A DNA stretch of 64,000 nt. It comes from Streptomyces abyssalis (GTDB lineage: Bacteria; Actinomycetota; Actinomycetes; Streptomycetales; Streptomycetaceae). Positions 42,523-50,685 of the stretch are shown here, piece by piece. Every line of letters begins with the position of its first letter. The stretch's first letter is position 1. Location: NCBI RefSeq assembly GCF_001751365.1, contig NZ_LJGT01000041.1, positions 799,045 through 863,044 of the forward strand. Reading direction: 5' to 3'. A model generated the notes under the pieces. That model was given only the letters and a program-made list of their open reading frames with translations, did no database searches and was not told where the DNA came from. Both the position numbers and the translations under genes were made by a program.

Positions 42523-43823
42523 CGGCTGCTCCCGGCGAACTCCCGGACGGAGGAGGCGATGTAGTCGATCATCTCCTCGGTGAGGCCCGGATAGATGCCG
42601 ACCCAGAAGGTGTGCTCGGTGACGAAGTCACTGTTGGCCAGGTCGCCGACCACCCGGTGCGGGACGTCGAGGTAGGCGGGCTGCCGAGTGAGATTGCCTG
42701 CGAACAGCCGTCGGGTGCCGATCTTGCGCTCCTCCAGGAAGTCCACCAGTGCCGCCCGCGAGAACGGGGCTTCGGGGTCGACGCTGATGATGAAGCCGAA
42801 CCAGCTGGGATCGCTCCCGGGGGTGGGCTCGGGCAGCCTCAAGTACGGGACCCCGTCCAGCCCTTCGCGCAGCCGCCGCCAGTTGCGGCGCCGGGCCTCC
42901 ACGAAGCCGTCCAGCTTGTCGAGCTGGGTCAGACCCAGCGCGGCCTGGAGATCGGTCGCCTTCAGGTTGTAACCGACGTGGGAGAAGATGTACTTGTGGT
43001 CGTACCCCGCGGGCAGCCGGCCCATCTGGTGGTCGAACCGCTTCAGGCAGGTGTTGCTCTTGCCGGGTTCGCACCAGCAGTCCCGGCCCCAGTCCCGCAG
43101 CGACTCCACCACGCGGTGCAGCTTCAGGTTCGAGGTCAGGACACAGCCGCCTTCGCCCATCGTCAGATGGTGGGCGGGATAGAAGCTCACAGTGGTCAGG
43201 TCGCCGAAGGTGCCGGTGAGCTGTCCCTGGTAGGTGGATCCCACGGCGTCGCAGTTGTCCTCGACGAAGAACAGGTCGTGATCCTTCGCGAGTTGGGCGA
43301 TCTCCGCGACCTCGAAGGGATTGCCGAGTGCGTGCGCGATCATGATGGCCCGGGTCTTCGGTCCGATGGCGTCGGCGACCCGCTGCGCGGTGGTGTTGTA
43401 GATCCCCAGGTCGATGTCGACGAAGACGGGCACGAGGCCGTTCTGCACGATCGGGTTCACCGTGGTCGGGAAGCCCGCCGCGACCGTGATCACCTCGTCT
43501 CCCGGCCGCAGCCGCCGGTCTCCGAGCACGTGGGAGGTCAGCGCGGTCAGCGCCAGCAGGTTGGCGGAGGAGCCGGAGTTGGTCAGATGGGCCTTGCGGC
43601 GTTTCAGCAGCTTCGCGAAGCGTGACTCGAAACGCTGCGCCCGATCGCCCGCCGCGATCGTCAGATCCAGCGCGGCCTCCACGAGTGCCGCGCGGTCGTC
43701 GGCGTCGAGCACGGCGCCGGACGGCCAGATCGGGGTGACGCCGGGGACGAAGCGGCCGTCCCCCTGCTGGTCGAGGTGGTACTTACGGGTCTCGTCCAGG
43801 ATCAGTGCCTTGTGGTCGCTCAT
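42519..43823 (-). CDS. NDP-4-keto-6-deoxyhexose 3-dehydratase (SpnQ/UrdQ type)
   Basis: The 434-residue PLP-fold protein has SGSSANLLALTALTSHVLGD, VEDNCDAVGSTYQG, and SFYPAHHLTMGEGGCV with His in place of the PLP Lys, as in ColD/E1/RfbH dehydratases. Four Cys including CWCEPGKSNTC could bind an iron-sulfur cluster of the E1/SpnQ type. It removes the C-3 hydroxyl, giving a 2,3,6-trideoxy-4-ketosugar when it follows S and T. An electron donor reductase is not encoded nearby, as with SpnQ, which borrows general ferredoxin/flavodoxin reductases. ATG 43823 lies 7 bp after the 4,6-dehydratase stop. Confidence 0.94.
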   Translation of the reverse strand: MSDHKALILDETRKYHLDQQGDGRFVPGVTPIWPSGAVLDADDRAALVEAALDLTIAAGDRAQRFESRFAKLLKRRKAHLTNSGSSANLLALTALTSHVLGDRRLRPGDEVITVAAGFPTTVNPIVQNGLVPVFVDIDLGIYNTTAQRVADAIGPKTRAIMIAHALGNPFEVAEIAQLAKDHDLFFVEDNCDAVGSTYQGQLTGTFGDLTTVSFYPAHHLTMGEGGCVLTSNLKLHRVVESLRDWGRDCWCEPGKSNTCLKRFDHQMGRLPAGYDHKYIFSHVGYNLKATDLQAALGLTQLDKLDGFVEARRRNWRRLREGLDGVPYLRLPEPTPGSDPSWFGFIISVDPEAPFSRAALVDFLEERKIGTRRLFAGNLTRQPAYLDVPHRVVGDLANSDFVTEHTFWVGIYPGLTEEMIDYIASSVREFAGSSR

Positions 43824-43830
43824 GGCTGAT

Positions 43831-44838
43831 TCAGTTCTCCTGGTAGAGGGCGGTGCCGGCGTGGACTGCGCGTTCCTGCGTGACGTGCTGCCACCAGGAC
43901 GGGGTGTCGCGGTACCAGGCGACCGTGTCGGCGAGGCCTTGCTCGAAGGGGACCAGGGGTTCATAGCCGAGCTGATCGCGGATCTTGCTGTCGTCCAGGG
44001 CGTAGCGCAGATCGTGACCCTTGCGGTCGGCGACGCGGTGGACCATGGACCAGTCCGCTCCGCACAGTTCGAGGATGCGCCGGGTGATGTCCACGTTGGT
44101 CAGTTCGTTGCCGCCGCCGACGTTGTAGGTCTCACCGGCCTGACCCTTGGTGAGCACCAGTTGGATCGCGCGGCAGTGGTCGTCCACGTGCAGCCATTCG
44201 CGCACGTTGCGCCCGTCGCCGTACAGCGGCACCTGTTCGCCCCTCAGCAGGTTCGTGACGAAGAGGGGGATCAGCTTCTCCGGGTGCTGGTGCGGTCCGT
44301 AGTTGTTGGAGCAGCGCGTGATGGACAGATCGACGCCGTGCGTACGCCAGTAGGAACGGGCGACCAGGTCGGACGCCGCCTTGGAGGCGGCATAGGGGGA
44401 GTTGGGGGCCAGCGGCCACTCCTCCGTCCACGAGCCCTGGGCGATGGAGCCGTACACCTCGTCGGTGGAGACGTGCACCACTCGCTCGACTCCCCGCTCC
44501 ACGCAGGCGTCGAGCAGGGTCTGGGTTCCCCCCACATTGGTGCGTATGAATTCGGCGGCGGAGTCCACGGACCGGTCGACGTGCGACTCGGCCGCGAAAT
44601 GCAGGACGGCGTCGTGGCCGTCGGCCACCTCCGTCACCAGTGGCAGGTCGCAGATGTCTCCCTGCACGAACTCCAGGCGAGGGTGGGACGCCGGGAGATT
44701 GTCCCGGCGACCCGCGTAACTGAGCTTGTCCAGGACTGTGACGCGTGCGTCCTCGTAGCCCGGATATCCGCCTTGCAGCAGCGTGCGCACGTAGTTCGAG
44801 CCGATGAAGCCCGCCGCGCCGGTCACCAGTACCCTCAT
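43831..44838 (-). CDS. rfbB: dTDP-glucose 4,6-dehydratase
   Basis: The 335-residue extended SDR begins MRVLVTGAAGFIGSNYVRTL (NAD loop), has HFAAESHVDRSVDSAAEFIRTN, VSTDEVYGS (Thr/Asp/Glu catalytic set), YAASKAASDLV (Tyr/Lys) and NNYGPHQHPEKLIPLFV, all RmlB signatures. It converts dTDP-glucose to dTDP-4-keto-6-deoxyglucose, the common deoxysugar precursor. The counterparts are UrdH, LanH and JadT. It sits between the thymidylyltransferase and 3-dehydratase genes on the same strand. Confidence 0.97.
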   Translation of the reverse strand: MRVLVTGAAGFIGSNYVRTLLQGGYPGYEDARVTVLDKLSYAGRRDNLPASHPRLEFVQGDICDLPLVTEVADGHDAVLHFAAESHVDRSVDSAAEFIRTNVGGTQTLLDACVERGVERVVHVSTDEVYGSIAQGSWTEEWPLAPNSPYAASKAASDLVARSYWRTHGVDLSITRCSNNYGPHQHPEKLIPLFVTNLLRGEQVPLYGDGRNVREWLHVDDHCRAIQLVLTKGQAGETYNVGGGNELTNVDITRRILELCGADWSMVHRVADRKGHDLRYALDDSKIRDQLGYEPLVPFEQGLADTVAWYRDTPSWWQHVTQERAVHAGTALYQEN

Positions 44839-44965
44839 GCCGCTCCACCCTCTTCCGCACGGCCCGGGCGTTCGCGACGACGGGGCGCCCGTGCGGCCGG
44901 GATGGTTTCACGCCGGCAGCGGAGCCCTCCGGGGCCCGGCCGGAACCGCGTCCTGTCTGTCCTGT

Positions 44966-46039
44966 TCAGCATGAGGCGGCCACCTCGATCCGTGTGTCGT
45001 CACCGACGATGAGCCGGTGGTGGGTGGTCTCCTGCTCGCCCGCGCCCACGTGTGCGGCACGGCCGATGATCGAGTTCCGCAGGGGGGTCACGTCCCGGAT
45101 CTCCGCGCCGTCCAGGACGATTGAGTCGGTGAGCCGGGTCCTGTGCACCACGCAGTCGCGCCCGATGGAGGTGCCGGGACCGATGTGGCTGTCCTCGATG
45201 ACCGAACCGGCCCCGATCACCGCGGGACCCTCGACCGTGGAGCGCACGATGCGGACTCCCGCCTCCACGACGACGGTGCCGTCCAGCCTGCTGTTCGTGT
45301 CGACCTCGCCGGCCATGGACGGCTTGAGGGTCTCCAGCAGCTGCCGGTTGCATGCGAGGGCGTCTTCGACCCTGCCGGCGTCCTTCCAGTAGCCGTCGTA
45401 CTCGCTGGCGCGTACGTCATGGCCGTTGGCCACCAGCCACTGGAGGGCATCGGTGATCTCCAGCTCGCCGCGCGCACTGGGCTCGATGGCGGCGACGGCC
45501 TCGTGGATGGCGGGTGTGAAGAAGTAGACGCCGACCAATGCCAGGTCGCTGCGCGGTTCGCGGGGCTTCTCCACCAGCCGTTCCACGCGCCCCTCGGCGT
45601 CCAGTTCGGCCACGCCGAACGCGCGTGGATCGGTGACCTTGTGTACGACGATCTGCGCTTCGGGGCGGTGCTCGGCGAAGTCCTCGGCGACGGTCGTGAC
45701 GCCCTCGGGCAGCAGATTGTCTCCGAGGTACATGACGAAGTCGTCGTCCCCCAGGAAGGACCGCGCGAGGGTGACGCAGTGGGCGAGCCCCAGCGGCTCC
45801 TCCTGGGGGATGTAGGTGATGGGGACTCCGGTGTCCGAACCGTCGCCGATCACTTCTGCTATCTGCTGGCCGCCGTCGCCGACGATGACGCCGATGTCGG
45901 TGACACCGAGGTCACGGACACCCTCCAGGACATGCTCCAGGACGGGCTTGTTGGCGATGGGGATGAGCTGCTTGGGCATGGAGTAGCTGAAAGGACGCAG
46001 ACGGGTACCTGACCCGCCGGAAAGCACCAGAGCCTTCAT
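44966..46039 (-). CDS. Glucose-1-phosphate thymidylyltransferase, long form
   Basis: The 357-residue protein starts MKALVLSGGSGTRLRPFSYS followed by MPKQLIPIANKPVLEHV, the nucleotidyltransferase motif. It includes YLGDNLLPEGV, LVEKPREPRSDLALVGVYFF and a C-terminal left-handed beta-helix (VIGAGSVIEDSHIGPGTSIG). The long form (like StrD, UrdG, LanG, JadQ) is usual in antibiotic clusters, in contrast to RmlA of about 290 residues. It makes dTDP-glucose. It lies 5 bp after the epimerase gene's stop. Confidence 0.96.
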   Translation of the reverse strand: MKALVLSGGSGTRLRPFSYSMPKQLIPIANKPVLEHVLEGVRDLGVTDIGVIVGDGGQQIAEVIGDGSDTGVPITYIPQEEPLGLAHCVTLARSFLGDDDFVMYLGDNLLPEGVTTVAEDFAEHRPEAQIVVHKVTDPRAFGVAELDAEGRVERLVEKPREPRSDLALVGVYFFTPAIHEAVAAIEPSARGELEITDALQWLVANGHDVRASEYDGYWKDAGRVEDALACNRQLLETLKPSMAGEVDTNSRLDGTVVVEAGVRIVRSTVEGPAVIGAGSVIEDSHIGPGTSIGRDCVVHRTRLTDSIVLDGAEIRDVTPLRNSIIGRAAHVGAGEQETTHHRLIVGDDTRIEVAASC

Positions 46040-46044
46040 CGCGT

Positions 46045-46653
46045 TCACTCCTGACGTATGGAATAGGCCACGCCGGGCCGCTCCCACCGGGGCAGCAGCC
46101 CCGCGGAGACGGCTTCGGCGAGTGAGAGGGCCGCCGCGTCCTTGTCGGACATCAACGGCGGGTGCGTGAACCCCCAGGGGAGAGCGAGTTCGTGGTCCAG
46201 CGGATCGATGTCGATCTGGGTGCCTGGGACGTAGGTGCTGGACAGCACGTAGCAGATGCGGGTGTCGTCGTCCCGGGTGAGGAAGCCGTGTCCGACGCCC
46301 TCGGGTACGTACACGCTCCGGCCGGATTCGGCGTCCAGCTCGGTGACGTGGTGGCGGCCGTACGCCGGCGATCCGACGCGCAGGTCGACGACGATGTCGC
46401 GCAGCGCTCCCTGGACGCAGGTCACGTACTTGGCCTGGCCGGGCGGGATCGCGACGCCGTGAATACCCCGGAGCGTGTTCTTCCGTGAGGTGGAGTAGTT
46501 GATCTGACGTGCCGCGAACGGGTGGCCCAGTGCACGCTCGAGCGCATCGACGCGCATGCCCTCGTAGAAGTCACCTCGCTCGTCGACGTGACGTCGTGGG
46601 GTGACGACGAGAACACCCGGGACGGTGGTTTCCTCGAGGTGCACCACGCTCAC
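46045..46653 (-). CDS. dTDP-4-keto-6-deoxyhexose 3,5- or 5-epimerase (RmlC family)
   Basis: The 202-residue cupin has DERGDFYEGMRVDALERALG, NYSTSRKNTLRGIHGVAIPP (catalytic His), AKYVTCVQGALRDIVVDLRV and YVPEGVGHGFLTRDDDTRI, the RmlC pattern. Epimerisation at C-5 (and perhaps C-3) turns the D- into an L-sugar. Start GTG 46653 overlaps the aminotransferase stop by 4 bp. Its presence implies at least one L-configured deoxysugar. D-forosamine in spinosyn needs no such enzyme, so either the aminosugar is L or a second sugar is made. Confidence 0.93.
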   Translation of the reverse strand: MSVVHLEETTVPGVLVVTPRRHVDERGDFYEGMRVDALERALGHPFAARQINYSTSRKNTLRGIHGVAIPPGQAKYVTCVQGALRDIVVDLRVGSPAYGRHHVTELDAESGRSVYVPEGVGHGFLTRDDDTRICYVLSSTYVPGTQIDIDPLDHELALPWGFTHPPLMSDKDAAALSLAEAVSAGLLPRWERPGVAYSIRQE

Positions 46654-47807
46654 CCCCCGATCCGGAGAGCCTGCGAGCGGCGTTCGACGGACTTGCGGAG
46701 TTCGTCGACGACGGTGTGCACCTCCGAATCGCTCAGCCCTTGATGCAGCGGGAGCAGCAGGGTCCGGTCCGCCGCCTCCTCGGCCCCCGGCAGCGATGTG
46801 CCCTCGGACCGGTACGCGGGGACCTTGTGCAGAGCGGGGTAGCGGAACGTGGTGAAGATCCCGCGCTCCAGCAGGTCCCTGGCGACCTGGCCGCGGACGG
46901 CGGCATCCAGCTGCACCCAGTAGAAGTAGTGCGAGCTGGTGTGTCCTTCGGGCAGGGGCGGCGGCAGCCGCACGCCCTCCGCGTCCGCGAGCAGCCGGTC
47001 GTAGAGCGCGGCGATCGCGCGGCGGCGTGCGACGAAGTCGGGCAGCTTGCGCAGCTGCACGCTGCCGATCGCCGCGGTCACGTCGTTGCCGATGCTGCGG
47101 CGGCCGAAGCCCTGGACGTTCGGTTCCCACCAGCGGTCGGACACCTTGGCCGCGTCGAAGGCACTGGCGTGCTCCAGCCCGTGGTAGGCCAACTGACGCG
47201 CGCGGTGGGCAACTTCCGGATCACGGGCGTAGAAGGCACCGCCGTCTCCCGTGACCAGCACCTTCATGGAGTCGAAGCTCCAGGTGGAGATGTCGCCGAA
47301 GGTGCCGCAAGCCTGGCCGTCGGCCGTGGAGGACACCGAGCACGCCGCGTCCTCCACGAGGGTGATGCCGCGCCGCCTGCACAGCCGCGCGATCTCGGCG
47401 ATGTGGCCCGGATAGCCGCCGTAGTGCAGTACCACCACCGCTTTGGTGCGCTCGGTGAGCGCCCGCTCGATGTGGTCGGCCGTCGGGTTGAGCGTACGGA
47501 CGTCGGAATCGCAGAAGACCGGCCGGGCTCCTGCCGCGGCGACCGCGTTGGCGGCCGCCACGAAGCTCACGGACGGGAGCACCACCTCGTCGTCCGGGCC
47601 GAGTTCAAGAAGATCGACGGCCAGGAAGAGTCCCGACGTACAGGAGTTGATGAACAGCACCTGCTCCGGCCGGGCGCCGATGTGCTCGGCGAACTCCGCC
47701 TCGAAAGCCTTGGTGCGCGGTCCGCGACCTGTCCAGTTGGTGGCGAAGACCTCCGCCACGGCAGCTGCCTCTTCCTCGCCGAGGCTGGGCTGGAAAACAT
47801 TGATCAC
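46650..47807 (-). CDS. DegT/DnrJ-family NDP-sugar aminotransferase
   Basis: The 385-residue PLP enzyme starts MINVFQPSLGEEEAAAVAEV. It has NWTGRGPRTKAFEAEFAEHI, EDAACSVSSTADGQACG and STWSFDSMKVLVTGDGGAFY, which includes the PLP-binding Lys. It is therefore a transaminase rather than a dehydratase. With the 3-dehydratase and the dimethyltransferase, its best role is 4-amination of a 2,3,6-trideoxy-4-ketosugar, as by SpnR. Use of a 3-keto substrate is less likely because no 3,4-ketoisomerase gene is present. GTG 47807 has GGAG 8 bases upstream. Confidence 0.93.
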   Translation of the reverse strand: MINVFQPSLGEEEAAAVAEVFATNWTGRGPRTKAFEAEFAEHIGARPEQVLFINSCTSGLFLAVDLLELGPDDEVVLPSVSFVAAANAVAAAGARPVFCDSDVRTLNPTADHIERALTERTKAVVVLHYGGYPGHIAEIARLCRRRGITLVEDAACSVSSTADGQACGTFGDISTWSFDSMKVLVTGDGGAFYARDPEVAHRARQLAYHGLEHASAFDAAKVSDRWWEPNVQGFGRRSIGNDVTAAIGSVQLRKLPDFVARRRAIAALYDRLLADAEGVRLPPPLPEGHTSSHYFYWVQLDAAVRGQVARDLLERGIFTTFRYPALHKVPAYRSEGTSLPGAEEAADRTLLLPLHQGLSDSEVHTVVDELRKSVERRSQALRIGG

Positions 47808-47924
47808 GCTGTGTCTCCTCGTGAAGGACCACATGAGAAGGCGCCCGGGCCGCGCCGTATGGCGCACCCCGGACGCATGGGATCGGCCGTATGCCCCGGA
47901 CGAGGTCCGAGGGGGAGCGGCCCG

Positions 47925-48665
47925 CTAGGGCCGTACGCCCACGAACAGGCCACGGCCGTTGGGACCGCCGGGGTGGTACTCCACCGGGCAGCCGGCCTCG
48001 GCGAACGCCGCCTTGTACTCCTCCTCGCTGAAGAGCGAGAGGATCTCGTGCTCGGTGAACTCCCTGATTCCGGAGCGGTCGGCCACGGTGTAGCGGACCG
48101 TCATCCGGCTCGTACGGCCGTCCTTGACCGTGTGCGACAGCCTGCTGACGGCCCTTCCCTCTTCCTCGGCCAGGGAGGCCGAGACGAATCCGTCGATGAA
48201 CTTCTCCGGGAACCACCAGGGTTCGGCGATCAGCACGCCGCCCGGGGCCAGGTGCCGGACCATGGACGCAGCGGTGGAACGCAGCTCCTCGACCGTGCGC
48301 GTGTAGGACAGCGAGAAGCACATGCACACGATCGCGTCGTAGCTGGTGCCGAGGTCGAAGTCGCGCATGTCCGCGCTGTGTACGGTGCCTCCCGCGAGCT
48401 TCGCCTCGGCGATGCGGCCCATGCCCTCCGACAGTTCGAGGCCCTCGGTGCGCTCGAAGTGGGTGGCGAAGCGGACCAGGTGCTCCCCGGTCCCGCACGC
48501 GACGTCGAGCAGTGAACGGGCCTCCGGGCGACGGTCGAGGATGAGCTTGGCGAGGTCGTCCGCCTCGGCTGCCCAGTCCCTGCCGCGCGCGGCATGGATG
48601 AAGTCGTAGATCTCGGCGTGGTCGGTGCTGTACACCGCGGGAAATGCTTCAGAAACAGCGGTCAT
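47925..48665 (-). CDS. NDP-aminosugar N-methyltransferase (DesVI/TylM1/SpnS type)
   Basis: The 246-residue class I methyltransferase has YSTDHAEIYDFIHAARGRDWAAEADDLA followed by SLLDVACGTGEHLVRF (SAM loop), CMCFSLSYTRTVEELRSTAA and GGVLIAEPWWFPEKFIDGFV. This is the pattern of TylM1/DesVI/SpnS aminosugar N,N-dimethyltransferases. It lies just upstream of the aminotransferase on the same strand. The product would be an N,N-dimethyl-4-aminosugar. It is first in the long sugar operon; a 364-bp gap upstream holds its promoter. Confidence 0.93.
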   Translation of the reverse strand: MTAVSEAFPAVYSTDHAEIYDFIHAARGRDWAAEADDLAKLILDRRPEARSLLDVACGTGEHLVRFATHFERTEGLELSEGMGRIAEAKLAGGTVHSADMRDFDLGTSYDAIVCMCFSLSYTRTVEELRSTAASMVRHLAPGGVLIAEPWWFPEKFIDGFVSASLAEEEGRAVSRLSHTVKDGRTSRMTVRYTVADRSGIREFTEHEILSLFSEEEYKAAFAEAGCPVEYHPGGPNGRGLFVGVRP

Positions 48666-49029
48666 GGCGCCTCCAAAGGCGTGGCTGTGAGTGTGAGTTG
48701 GTGCTGGAAGGTACTGAGGGCAGGGAATGAACGGTGTGTCCGCCGGTGAGCCCGGAACGACTCCGGGCCCTCTGCCGCCGGGCAGCGGTGTACGCCGCCC
48801 GGCGATCGTCCGAGGCGGTGGTCCATCCCGCGGTGCGCAGCGGCGGGAAGGCCGCTGCGCAAGTACAGGCTGTATTGTCGTCAGGTCGAGTTTGCGCAGG
48901 TGGAAGCGTTGCCATGGACCTGCGTGGCCACTGAAGAAGCGATGACGTCCGAAGACCGCTGCCCCCGTTCCGGGGAGCGTTCGCGGAAGCGGCCTCGTGG
49001 ATACCGGGGTACCGCGGGGATTGCCGTCC
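48666..49029. promoter_or_regulatory. Promoter region of the deoxysugar operon with spaced inverted repeat
   Basis: This 364-bp gap separates the exporter gene (stop at 49030) from the N-methyltransferase gene. It holds CTGCGCAA (48855-48862) and its reverse complement TTGCGCAG (48892-48899), 37 bp apart by start, flanking an AT-rich CTGTATTGTCG. The arrangement suggests an operator of a dimeric regulator, possibly the TetR encoded at the end of the operon. No gene was seen. Confidence 0.45.
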
Positions 49030-50652
49030 CTACCGGTCGGAGGATTCGCCCGTCGTGCCGTTCGCGGCCACGGGCTCGGCATCCGGCGGCGGTTCGGGAT
49101 CGTCGTCGCCGTGCCCGTGCGTCTGCGCCTCCTTGGGCTGGGGCGGCGCGTCGCGCAGCATCACCGTGGCGAACACGGCAACGCAGGTCAGACCGATGGC
49201 ACCGATGATCGAGTTCAGCCGCAGCCCCGCAGCGAAAGCGGTGTTGGCGGCGTCGAGCAGCCCCTCGCCGGCCTGTGCCGGGAGCTTCGAGGCCACCGTC
49301 ACCGCGGCTCCGATGGTGTTCTCGGCACTTGCCGCTGCCGCGTCCGGGACGGAAGCGGGGACGAGTTCGTTGAACTGCTGGCGGTAGACGGCCGTGCCGG
49401 CACTGCCGAGCACCGCGATGCCCAGAGAGAGGCCGAGCTCGGTGCTGGTCTCCGAAGTCGCCGACGCCACGCCGGACTTCTCCTTCGGGACCGCCCCCAG
49501 CGCGAGGGACGTGCCCAGCGCCATGAACAGGCCGAAGCCCGTACCCATGACAGCGAGGCTGATCACCATGGGTGCGGCCCCGCTGTCCTTGTCCACCTGG
49601 ATGATCATGGCGTGTCCTGCGGCCGAGGCCAGGAACGCGGGTCCCATCACGAAGGCCGGGCGCACCCGTCGTACGAGCATGGGCGCCAGCATCGAGGTGG
49701 CCATGCCGATGGTGGTCGGCGGCAGGGTGCACAGCCCCGCCTGCAGCGGCGTGAGCCCCACGACCATCTGAAGGAACTGCATCAGGAAGAAGTTGATGCC
49801 GCCGTTCATGAAGATCCCGACGGCCAGCACGGTGACCGGGACGCTGAACATCCGGTCCCGGAAGATGGCCAGGTCGAGCAGGGGGTGGGTCAGCTTGGTC
49901 TGCCGGATCAGGAAGACCGCGAGGATGATGGCGCCGGCCGCCATGTAGCCCAGTGCCATCGGTTCGAAGCCCTGCTCGGCGGCCTTCTTGAGCCCGTAGA
50001 CCACGCTCAGGATTCCCAGCAGGGACAGAACGACGCTGACGAGGTCCAGCCGTCCGGGATCGGGGTCCTTGCTCTCGGGGAGCACCAGCGGGCCGACGGC
50101 CACCAGCAGCACCATCACCGGGACACCGAGGAGCAGCGTCGAACCCCACCAGAAGCTCTCCAGGAGCGCTCCGCCGACCAGCGGCCCGATCGCGGTGCCG
50201 CCCATGAAGGTGGCCATCCACGTCGAGATCGCGAAGGTGCGCTGCCCGGGGTCGCGGAACATGTTGGACAGCAGCGACAGCGTGGAAGGCATCAGCGTCG
50301 CACCGGAAAGGCCGAGCACCGCCCGCATCACGATGAGCATCTCGGCACTGTTCGAGAAGGCTCCGACGGCTGACGCGATGCCGAAGACCACGGAGCCGAC
50401 CAGCAGCAGCCGGCGGCGTCCGAACCGGTCCCCGAGGGTGCCCATGGTGATCAGCGTCCCGGCTATGAAGAACCCGTAGATGTCGGTGATCCACAGGAGC
50501 TGGGTTCCGCTGGGGTTCAGGTCCGCACTCAGATAGGGGATCGCGAGGTTCAGCGACGTCATGCTCAGCGCGAGGAGCAGTGTCGGCAGCGCGAGGATGG
50601 CCAGTCCGAGCCACTCCCGCCGGCCGGCACGGGGTGGTGCTGGTTCAGCCAT
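49030..50652 (-). CDS. EmrB/QacA-type exporter (DHA2, 14 TM)
   Basis: The 540-residue membrane protein has the DHA2 signature LNLAIPYLSADLNPSGTQLLW (TM1 end and loop), GDRFGRRRLLLVGSVVFG and a motif-C-like LVGGALLESFWWG. Fourteen hydrophobic segments can be counted, with a His/Asp/Pro-rich cytoplasmic tail. Homologues in related clusters (JadL, UrdJ, LanJ) export the angucycline and give self-resistance. It is encoded 33 bp downstream of a glycosyltransferase gene on the same strand. Confidence 0.93.
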   Translation of the reverse strand: MAEPAPPRAGRREWLGLAILALPTLLLALSMTSLNLAIPYLSADLNPSGTQLLWITDIYGFFIAGTLITMGTLGDRFGRRRLLLVGSVVFGIASAVGAFSNSAEMLIVMRAVLGLSGATLMPSTLSLLSNMFRDPGQRTFAISTWMATFMGGTAIGPLVGGALLESFWWGSTLLLGVPVMVLLVAVGPLVLPESKDPDPGRLDLVSVVLSLLGILSVVYGLKKAAEQGFEPMALGYMAAGAIILAVFLIRQTKLTHPLLDLAIFRDRMFSVPVTVLAVGIFMNGGINFFLMQFLQMVVGLTPLQAGLCTLPPTTIGMATSMLAPMLVRRVRPAFVMGPAFLASAAGHAMIIQVDKDSGAAPMVISLAVMGTGFGLFMALGTSLALGAVPKEKSGVASATSETSTELGLSLGIAVLGSAGTAVYRQQFNELVPASVPDAAAASAENTIGAAVTVASKLPAQAGEGLLDAANTAFAAGLRLNSIIGAIGLTCVAVFATVMLRDAPPQPKEAQTHGHGDDDPEPPPDAEPVAANGTTGESSDR

Positions 50653-50685
50653 GGTTCTTCTCCTTCACAGGCACATGCCGGAGTC

